From the NCBI GenBank assembly GCA_036558265.1, contig DATBFY010000114.1:1-14029 (forward strand): a DNA stretch of 14,029 nt, written 5' to 3'. The notes beneath the pieces are model-generated. The model saw nothing but the letters and a program-made list of their open reading frames with translations. It was not told where the DNA came from and searched no databases. Numbering within the stretch: the first letter of the stretch is position 1; the number at the start of each line of letters is the position of its first letter. Below, in pieces: positions 8,718-14,029 of the stretch. Position numbers and translations under genes: made by a program. Origin of the DNA: RYN-433 sp036558265 (GTDB lineage Bacteria; Planctomycetota; Phycisphaerae; Tepidisphaerales; Tepidisphaeraceae).

Positions 8718-9380
8718 TCACGCCGCGATGGCCATCGTGACCGGCAGCGACCACGGGCCGGTCTGTCCCCGGCGCGAGGCCCAGCGGGCGAAGTAGGTCG
8801 CCTGCTTGCCGTTGTCGGCCGCGGCGAAGTCGACGGCCACCGGGTTGCGGCTGAACTTGCCGTAGAAGGTGGCCTGGGCCGGGTCGGTCACCGCCGCGGT
8901 CCCGATCGCGACGAACAGTTGCAGCTCGCTGGCGCCGAACGGCTTGGCGGGCGAGTCGGGGGTCATGCTGTCGGCGTAGCGGAGCGTCTGCTGCCCGGGC
9001 GTGGCCGCGATCACGTTCAACAGCGGCGAGGTCTGCGGGCAGTCGATCGGCTCGCGCGCCGGGTTCACCGGGCGCACGCCGATCGCGATCTTGTCCGGGT
9101 CCGAGACGCCCGCGTTGTATTTGATCAGGATCGCGAACTGACGGCAGATCGACTCGCCGGCGGCCCGGGCGCCGTCTTTGGCGGCGATCGTCACCGGCGT
9201 GCGGGTCGCCGGGTTCGACGAGGCCGCCAGGGCGGTGTCGAACGCGCTGACCGCGGCACTGATCGCGGTGGCGTCGGGCGTGGTGAGCATGTAGAGCGGC
9301 GGGTTGGCGGCGATCCCGGCCGCGAAGGCCTGCATCCAGATCAACGCCTGCGCGTCCGGGTTGGGGATGAAATCGGTCAT
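8718..9380 (-). CDS. Uncharacterised protein with C-terminal Fn3-like segment
   Basis: A 220-residue protein. ATG 9380 is chosen because AAGGAG lies 11 bases upstream; the open frame continues to 9680, but that part encodes arginine-rich, low-complexity residues read from repeat DNA. Residues 1-90 look helical (MTDFIPNPDAQALIWMQAFA..., then ATRTPVTIAAKDGARAAGES). Residues about 112-220 look beta-rich: LLNVIAATPGQQTLRYADS, SELQLFVAIG and ATYFARWASRRGQTGPWSLP. The 'Y.ARW.S..G..GPWS' ending is typical of fibronectin type III-like domains. There is no signal peptide or membrane segment. Related-looking proteins of similar plan exist in planctomycetes as far as I recall, without known function. 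It lies between nuoEF and the iron-sulfur gene on the same strand, but large repeat-filled gaps argue against a tight operon. Confidence 0.75.
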   Translation of the reverse strand: MTDFIPNPDAQALIWMQAFAAGIAANPPLYMLTTPDATAISAAVSAFDTALAASSNPATRTPVTIAAKDGARAAGESICRQFAILIKYNAGVSDPDKIAIGVRPVNPAREPIDCPQTSPLLNVIAATPGQQTLRYADSMTPDSPAKPFGASELQLFVAIGTAAVTDPAQATFYGKFSRNPVAVDFAAADNGKQATYFARWASRRGQTGPWSLPVTMAIAA

Positions 9381-9510
9381 GGCTCGTCGGGCTCCTTCGT
9401 ATGGGGTTGCTTGCGTCGCGTTGTCCATCCGATCGGCCATCGTGCCCGGCGACTTCAACAAATGGCGCAATAAGAGCAGGAAGACGCTAAACGCGCGCAA
9501 CAAGATGCGC

Positions 9511-9580
9511 CACGGAGGACACGGAGAACACGCAGGACACAGACAGAAGAATCTGTTTTTGATTCTCCGTATCCTCCGTG
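9511..9580. repeat. Inverted repeat of GGACACGGAGAA type
   Basis: CACGGAGGACACGGAGAA (9511-9528) pairs with TTCTCCGTATCCTCCGTG (9563-9580) with one mismatch in 18 bases. The spacer contains further GGACAC units and a T5 run. It lies at one side of the tandem repeat in the 526-base gap between the 220-residue protein gene and nuoEF. The minus strand carries nuoEF read-through here, so it might end that transcript. Confidence 0.55.
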
Positions 9581-9908
9581 TCCTATGTGGTTGCCCTCCT
9601 GGGTTCGAAGCGTTCAATGATCGCAGGAAGCAGCCAGATGAACGGGGGAAAAGGCTCATTGGAGCGGGGAAGAAGCCCAATGAAACGGCGAAGACGCCAG
9701 GCGAACCGGGGAAGACGCCAGGCGAACCGGGGAAGAGGCTAATTGGAGCGGAGGAGACGCTGATGGGAGCGGGGAAGACGCCAAGTGAAGCCGCGAAGAC
9801 GCATCAGGGAAACCACAAAGAACCCGGGGGACGCCGGGAAAGGCAAATTCGTTCAACGCTCCGTGTTCCGCGTGTCCTGCGTGGTTGTCCGGTCCGGTTC
9901 GAGGCATT
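9577..9908. repeat. Imperfect 38-base direct repeats flanking the tandem array
   Basis: CGTGTCCT..GTGGTTG..CC......GGTTCGA.GC.TT occurs at 9577-9614 and again at 9871-9908, with about 28 of 38 bases identical. The second copy overlaps the last bases of nuoEF (stop at 9907-9909). The pair brackets the 21-bp tandem array. The CCGTGTCCT..GTGGTT phrase resembles a dispersed repeat met in many environmental bacteria, by recollection only. Confidence 0.5.
9637..9804. repeat. Tandem repeat, eight 21-bp units
   Basis: Eight contiguous 21-base units, approximate consensus ATTGGAGCGGGGAAGACGCC plus A; units 4 and 5 (9700-9720 and 9721-9741) agree at 19 of 21 bases. The period is a multiple of three, so every frame gives a 7-residue repeat (minus strand: LASSPVR), but none has a credible start or gene around it. 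Together with its flanks it fills the 526-base spacer 9381-9906, in which I see no gene. Confidence 0.8.
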
Positions 9909-11637
9909 AACCCGCCGGCGGCCCGGCGAAGCAGACCCCCGCCGGGCAGAGGTTGCGGTAGAGGTGGTCCTCCACCTCGGCCCGCCAGTACCGGATCACC
10001 GACTGGATCGGCTTGTGCACCACCTGGCCCAGCCCGCAGATGCTGGTCAGCTTCAGCACGTCCGCGAGGTCGTCGATCACCTGGGCGTAGTCGTAGTCCC
10101 TGGCGCGGCCGCCGCGCAGCTCCTTGATCAGGTCCACCATCTTCTGCGAGCCCACGCGGCAGGGGACGCACTTGCCGCACGATTCGTTGCGGAAGAAGCG
10201 CGTGAAGTTCAGGGCCGCATCGAGCATGCAGCGCCCCTGGGCCAGGAAGATGATCGCGCCCGATCCCACGTGCGCCCCCGCCTCCATGACCGGGTTGGGC
10301 CCGGCGTCCCTGGCGCCGCCCGGGAAATCCATGGGGCTATTCAAAAACTCGTCAGTGGCGGGCAAGAACGGAAAGCTCGGCCCCGAGGGCGCGAAGGCCT
10401 TGAGCGTTTTGCCCCTGGCGACCCCGCCGGCGCGGGCGAGCATCTCGGCGAAGGTGGTCCCCATCGGCACCTCGAAGACGCCCGGCTCGTTGACATCGCC
10501 GCAGACGCTGGCCCACTTGATCCCCTCGCAGCCGCGCGCGCCCATGGCGCGGTAGGCGTCGCCGCCGCGGCGGACGATCAGGGGGATGTGGGTCCAGGTC
10601 TCGACGTTGGAGAGCAGGGTCGGGCAGCCCCAGAGCCCGCTGTAGGAGGGCAGGGCCCGTTCCTTCAGGTCCACCATCTGATTGCGGGGCTGGCCGCGGT
10701 TGCCCTCGATGGCCTCGAGCAGGGCGGTCTGCTCGCCCATGACGTAGCCGCCGGGACTGATGAAGACCTCCAGGTCGAAATCGCGGCCGCTGTTCAGGAC
10801 ATTTTGACCCAGGAGCCCGGCGCGGCGGGCGGTGGCGATCTCCTGGCGGAGGAAGTCGGCCTGCTGCTTGTACTCGTGGCGGATGTAGATGTAACCCTGT
10901 TTCGCGCCGATCGCCAACGCCACCAGGGCCATGCCCTCGACCAGGCAGTGGGGGAGGTTGAGCATGATCTCGCGGTCCTTGAGGGTGCCGGGCTCGGACT
11001 CGTCCGCGTTGGCAACGACGAACTTGCGGTCGCCCGGCTGCTCCAGGGTTTGCTTGAGCTTGCGGAGCATCGGCTTGCCCGCGCCGCCCATGCCGCGCAG
11101 GTTGCCGGCCTCGATCTCGCGGATGATGCGGTCGAAATCGCCCTTGGCGATCACGTTGCGCAGGGTGTCGTACTTGCGCTCGCCGGGCCCGTACGGGTCG
11201 GTGCGGAACGGGGGCTGGGCGACCACGCGAAAATCCTGGTCGCGGACTTCCTCGTCTTCGATCGCCCGGCGGCAGCGGTCGTACATCTCGCGCCCGCCGA
11301 AGATCGCGTGAACGTTTTCGTTGATCGTGACGGCCGGGGCCCCGTCACAGCGGCCCAAACAGGGGCAGCGGTGAACCTCGACGTCGGGGCGGCTCCGGGC
11401 GATCTTCCCCAGCTCGCGGTAGAGGCGCTCGGCCCCTTTCATGTAGCAGGGCAGGGCGGTGCAGACCTGGATCTCCACCCGCGGCGGGGGCTCGAAGCGG
11501 AACTCGGGGTAGAAGCTGGCGACGCCGTGGACGTCCGCCACGGACCGCCCCACCCGCGCGGCGAGCAGGGCCAGCTCCTTGGCAGGCAGGTAGCCGTGGT
11601 GCTTGCGCTGGATCTCCCGCAGTTCCTGGATCAACAT
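9907..11637 (-). CDS. NuoE-NuoF fusion, NADH-oxidising flavoprotein subunit
   Basis: A 576-residue soluble protein. Residues 1-130 are NuoE-like (thioredoxin-fold [2Fe-2S]) with Cys59, Cys64, Cys93 and Cys97. From about 155 it is NuoF-like: GNLRGMGGAGKPM (178-190) for FMN/NADH binding, ANADESEPGTLKDRE (209-223), GGYVMGEQTALLEAIEGNRG (296-315), and the N3-type [4Fe-4S] ligands Cys487, 490, 493 (ESCGKCVPC) and Cys534 (SICGLGQ). It ends CPAGVC-F-AGPPAG: in longer hydrogenase-type relatives CPAGVC is followed by a ferredoxin domain, which is absent here. NADH oxidation feeding the 770-residue iron-sulfur protein is inferred. It could equally serve NADH formation or a bifurcating enzyme. ATG 11637 is preceded by GAGG at 10 bases. 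No other complex I subunit lies in the window. Confidence 0.93.
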   Translation of the reverse strand: MLIQELREIQRKHHGYLPAKELALLAARVGRSVADVHGVASFYPEFRFEPPPRVEIQVCTALPCYMKGAERLYRELGKIARSRPDVEVHRCPCLGRCDGAPAVTINENVHAIFGGREMYDRCRRAIEDEEVRDQDFRVVAQPPFRTDPYGPGERKYDTLRNVIAKGDFDRIIREIEAGNLRGMGGAGKPMLRKLKQTLEQPGDRKFVVANADESEPGTLKDREIMLNLPHCLVEGMALVALAIGAKQGYIYIRHEYKQQADFLRQEIATARRAGLLGQNVLNSGRDFDLEVFISPGGYVMGEQTALLEAIEGNRGQPRNQMVDLKERALPSYSGLWGCPTLLSNVETWTHIPLIVRRGGDAYRAMGARGCEGIKWASVCGDVNEPGVFEVPMGTTFAEMLARAGGVARGKTLKAFAPSGPSFPFLPATDEFLNSPMDFPGGARDAGPNPVMEAGAHVGSGAIIFLAQGRCMLDAALNFTRFFRNESCGKCVPCRVGSQKMVDLIKELRGGRARDYDYAQVIDDLADVLKLTSICGLGQVVHKPIQSVIRYWRAEVEDHLYRNLCPAGVCFAGPPAG

Positions 11638-11667
11638 GGACCAAATGCCTCAGCCGTAGCCGTCCGC

Positions 11668-11673
11668 AGTATA
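11668..11673 (-). promoter_or_regulatory. Probable -10 element of nuoEF-like gene
   Basis: TATACT on the minus strand (11673-11668) matches the -10 consensus at 5 of 6 bases and would place the start of transcription near 11661, about 24 bases before ATG 11637. The region 16-18 bases upstream has no good -35 hexamer, so activation by another factor is possible. Inferred from consensus alone. Confidence 0.4.
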
Positions 11674-11723
11674 CGGGAGAGAAAGTGGACATCCAGCGGA
11701 CGAGCGCAGAAGCATCGAGAACC

Positions 11724-11863
11724 AAGCTCCAAAACTCAAACGAGTTCCAATGACCAAGGGATCAATGACCCAAACGATCCGCGCCCGGCCATCGGCCGTT
11801 TGGGTCTTTGGAAATTCGAATTTGATCCTTCGTTTGAGATTTGATGCTTGAACATTGGAGCTT
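11724..11863. repeat. MITE-like palindromic element, copy C
   Basis: A 140-bp element with perfect 9-bp inverted ends, AAGCTCCAA (11724-11732) and TTGGAGCTT (11855-11863). The core inverted repeat GACCCAAACG (11767-11776) with CGTTTGGGTC (11797-11806) encloses a 20-base loop. It shares CGTTTGAGATTTGATGCTTG (11831-11850) with copy A. It fills nearly half of the 303-base divergent spacer between nuoEF and the next gene. Confidence 0.8.
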
Positions 11864-11940
11864 TCCCCCCAGGGGTGGAATCTCCCGGCCGGTTTGTAAT
11901 GGCGAACTTCCTGACGCGGGGTACGTTGGATTACTGCGCG

Positions 11941-13119
11941 ATGGCCGACCCTCGTCACAACCCGCCTCCGCTGGCCTACGGCCGTCCGGTCCAACGGCGG
12001 ACGTGGCGGCTCGCGCGGGTGGGGGTGCTGCTGGCGGTGACGATGAGCCTGCTGGGTTATGCGGCCTACCGCTCCCGGGTGCCCCCCCGGCTCCCCGCTG
12101 CCACCTCCTCGACCGCCCCGACGGTGAAGGTCGATCCGCGGGTGGAGCTCGAATCGCAGCGGCAGCGGGATCGGCAGTTCGCCCGGGGCGTGTACCAAGA
12201 GGAGATCGTCCCGCTGCTCGACCAGTTCGACGCCCGCAACGCGGCGGCGGCGGCCAGGGCGGTCGCGGATGCGCACGAGCGCCTCAACGGCCGGCGGTGG
12301 GGGATCAAGCCGTTCATCCGGGACGTGGGAAGCTGGCGGACGCGATTCGGGGTGATCGGGAGATCCACATCGGACCTGTGGCACAAAATTCGACGCCAGC
12401 CCGCGAGCGGGGCGGTGCGGGCGTACGTCCAGGCCAAGTTCCGGCATCACGTGCTGTCGGAGGCGGCGCTGGAATCGGACCTGGGGGAGACGCTCAAGCA
12501 TTTCCGCGAGGACGTGGAGGCGAGCCGGAACCTGCTGTACGTGCAGCTCGAGCTCCCGCTGGAGAAGATCAGGGCCACCGCGCCGAGCGTGACGCCGGAC
12601 CTGGAGGGCGTGAAGGCCGACGTTTCGCGGCGGTCGTCGCAACTGGCGGTCGACTGGGGGAGCGATTCGGTGGTGACGGGCCTGACGTCGTTCGTCGGTG
12701 GCTGGGTGGCGGCGGACGTGGCGCAGGGGGTGACGTCGCGGGTCGTGGTGGCGATCCTCTCGCGCGTCGGGACGCAGGTCGCGGCCCAGACGCTGGCCGC
12801 CGGTGGCGCGACCGCGGCCGGGGCGGCGACGGGCGGGGGCGGCGGGTCGCTTGCCGGGCCGGCGGGGACCGTGATCGGGCTGGGGATCGGCGTGGCGGTC
12901 GGGGCGGCCATCGACTGGTGGATGAGCGAGCGCTTCGAGGCGCGGATGACCGAGCAGCTCAACCGCTTCTTCGACTCGGTGGATGCGCAGTTGATCAAGG
13001 GGAACGAGCGTTCGCCCGGCCTGGAGCGGGCGCTGCACGAGGCGGTTCGCCTCGGGGGCTTGGCGCAGCGGCAGGCGCTGGAGCGGGCGATCCAGCAGCA
13101 ACAGCAGGAGTTGCAATGA
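11941..13119 (+). CDS. Uncharacterised membrane protein with glycine/alanine-rich C-terminal segment
   Basis: A 392-residue protein from ATG 11941. A basic, cytoplasmic-looking N-terminus is followed by one hydrophobic segment at about 26-43, then some 200 mostly charged, probably helical residues (68-235). Residues 245-327 are rich in Gly and Ala, with a run GGATAAGAATGGGGGSLAGP and a hydrophobic stretch at 308-325, suggesting one or more further membrane passes of glycine-zipper type. The tail (328-392) is helical and ends in QQQQQELQ. I do not recognise the family. The frame is open from 11848 and ATG 11899 is a possible alternative start, but the earliest part overlaps repeat copy C. No Shine-Dalgarno is clear. 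Its stop overlaps the next start by ATGA, so the two genes are translationally coupled and their products probably act together. Confidence 0.75.
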   Translation: MADPRHNPPPLAYGRPVQRRTWRLARVGVLLAVTMSLLGYAAYRSRVPPRLPAATSSTAPTVKVDPRVELESQRQRDRQFARGVYQEEIVPLLDQFDARNAAAAARAVADAHERLNGRRWGIKPFIRDVGSWRTRFGVIGRSTSDLWHKIRRQPASGAVRAYVQAKFRHHVLSEAALESDLGETLKHFREDVEASRNLLYVQLELPLEKIRATAPSVTPDLEGVKADVSRRSSQLAVDWGSDSVVTGLTSFVGGWVAADVAQGVTSRVVVAILSRVGTQVAAQTLAAGGATAAGAATGGGGGSLAGPAGTVIGLGIGVAVGAAIDWWMSERFEARMTEQLNRFFDSVDAQLIKGNERSPGLERALHEAVRLGGLAQRQALERAIQQQQQELQ

Positions 13120-14029
13120 ACCGGATGATGAATTGGCCGGCGATCTTCGCGATCGTCGCCGCGATGGCTTTGTCCGCGGGCGCGCCCCTGGCGCGGGCGC
13201 AGGCCGCGGGGGCGGTGCGCGGGGCCGTCGAGGAGGCGGTGGAGCTGGTCTTCCGCAAGGCCGGCTCGTCGGCGGCGCGCGAGCTGGCGGAGGCGGGCGG
13301 ACGCGCGGGCGTCCAGCAGGTCATGGAGAAGGCGGCGGCCGAGGGGGGCGAAGGGCTGGTGCGCAAGGTGGCGCAGTACGGCGTGGAAGAGGGGCCGGTC
13401 GCGCTGCGCGTGATCGAGCGCTCGCCGGCGAAGATGGTGCGGGCACTGGACGACGTGGCGGCGGACCTGCGACCGGCGGCATTGCGCGCGGTCGAGCGCG
13501 AGCCGCAACTCGTGGGGCTCGTGAATCGATATGGCGGCGAGGCGCTGGAGGTGGCGACGAAGCATCCGGGCGTGGGCGGCGTGCTGGGGGAGAAACTGGG
13601 GCAGGAGGGGCTGGATGCGGCGCGGACGCTGACGACCGATCAGGCGATCGTGGTGGCGCGGCATGCGGACGAGATCGGCAAGCTTCCGACGGCGGAGCGC
13701 GCGGGGCTTTTTGCGCGGCTGAAGACCAACGCTGCGGGCGTGGTGGATTTCCTGGAGAAGCATCCCAAATCACTTTTGACGGCGGGGGGCGTGGCGGTGC
13801 TGCTGGGGGCGAAGGATGAGATCCTGGGGCCGGGGGATGCGGGGGGCAACGGCGCGCCGGGGCGCAAGCCTGGGTTCGTGTACCGGGTGTGGGGGGACCT
13901 GCTGGGCGTGCTCGCGAGGCCGATCGGGTTCATTGGGACGGCGATCGGGGTGGTGGCGGCGGCTTGGGCGGTGTCGAAGGTGTGGATTATCGCCAAGCGG
14001 CGGCGGATCGAGGCGCGGCTGGTGGAGGC
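13116..14029 (+). CDS. Uncharacterised exported protein with C-terminal membrane anchor, 3' end outside window
   Basis: 304 codons from ATG 13116, which overlaps the previous stop (ATGA); the frame is still open at the window end. Residues 1-28 form a signal peptide (hydrophobic core IFAIVAAMALSAGA, likely cut after ARA). The body (30-215) is helical with acidic and arginine residues and weak internal repetition of 'A.R.(I/V)ER.P' (VALRVIERSPAKMV, then AALRAVEREPQLVG). A hydrophobic patch lies at 219-231. A membrane segment at about 266-293 is followed by KRRRIEAR, so the body would lie outside the cytoplasm with a basic cytoplasmic tail. Not recognised; coupling to the preceding membrane protein suggests a two-part envelope complex. 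Confidence 0.8.
   Translation, partial: MNRMMNWPAIFAIVAAMALSAGAPLARAQAAGAVRGAVEEAVELVFRKAGSSAARELAEAGGRAGVQQVMEKAAAEGGEGLVRKVAQYGVEEGPVALRVIERSPAKMVRALDDVAADLRPAALRAVEREPQLVGLVNRYGGEALEVATKHPGVGGVLGEKLGQEGLDAARTLTTDQAIVVARHADEIGKLPTAERAGLFARLKTNAAGVVDFLEKHPKSLLTAGGVAVLLGAKDEILGPGDAGGNGAPGRKPGFVYRVWGDLLGVLARPIGFIGTAIGVVAAAWAVSKVWIIAKRRRIEARLVE

Noticed and set aside
9637..9804. Possible CRISPR array
   Set aside because: The 21-bp units are contiguous with no spacers and no cas genes are near; it is a simple tandem repeat.
9656..10180. Possible protein with LASSPVR heptad repeats on the minus strand
   Set aside because: The repeats arise from the tandem DNA array and the frame overlaps the conserved 3' end of nuoEF out of register.
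9304..11844. Plus-strand open frame of 846 codons over nuoEF and the repeat spacer
   Set aside because: Antisense to nuoEF and running through the tandem and palindromic repeats; no domain is visible.
11650..13116. Minus-strand open frame of 488 codons
   Set aside because: Antisense to the glycine-rich membrane protein gene, arginine/histidine/proline-rich, and reading through repeat copy C.
13133..13819. Plus-strand open frame of 228 codons, extremely Gly/Arg-rich
   Set aside because: Out of frame with the gene from ATG 13116, which has a signal peptide, a membrane segment and an ATGA overlap with its neighbour.

Overview
The window is very GC-rich and carries eight complete protein genes plus two that run off its edges. 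Several features point to a member of the Planctomycetota, possibly class Phycisphaerae: a PQQ-like beta-propeller protein opening with WPQFRGP, several kinds of dispersed palindromic repeats between genes, weak Shine-Dalgarno sites, and uncharacterised membrane and Fn3-like proteins. This assignment is inferred from style; there is no rRNA or marker gene here.

Layout. (1) 1-1904, minus strand: 5' part of a membrane-bound, ion-pumping pyrophosphatase (hppA), with its own likely promoter and a 370-base spacer holding three hairpins. (2) 2279-3544, minus: secreted PQQ-like beta-propeller protein. (3) 3746-4462, plus: M50 site-2-protease-like metalloprotease, divergent from (2). (4) 4550-5509, plus: membrane protein with two His-x13-His helices, read here as a two-haem cytochrome b. 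(5) 5614-7926, minus: a 770-residue iron-sulfur protein joining a NuoG-like N-terminus, two cyclic-nucleotide-binding domains and a DmsB-like four-cluster C-terminus. (6) 8197-8550 and 8718-9380, minus: two small uncharacterised proteins with beta-rich or Fn3-like character. (7) 9381-9906: repeat-filled spacer. (8) 9907-11637, minus: NuoE-NuoF fusion. (9) 11941-14029, plus: two overlapping genes for uncharacterised membrane or exported proteins, the second cut by the window end.

How they may work together. The NuoEF fusion (NADH entry, FMN, iron-sulfur), the NuoG/CNB/DmsB-like protein (wire plus ligand sensor) and the cytochrome b-like protein (membrane exit) make a coherent electron path from NADH to the membrane. 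It would differ from complex I in having no pumping subunits, and it could be gated by cyclic nucleotides. This is the most interesting system in the window. The assembly is inferred from motifs and proximity; the genes are not one operon, since the cytochrome gene is convergent with the iron-sulfur gene.

The spacers hold at least four repeat types: three copies of a 129-145 bp element with AAGCTCCA-type ends, a 23-bp-arm palindrome, short CCCACGGC/GCCGTGGG hairpins, and an eight-unit 21-bp tandem repeat. No tRNA, rRNA, CRISPR array, transposase or integrase was seen.
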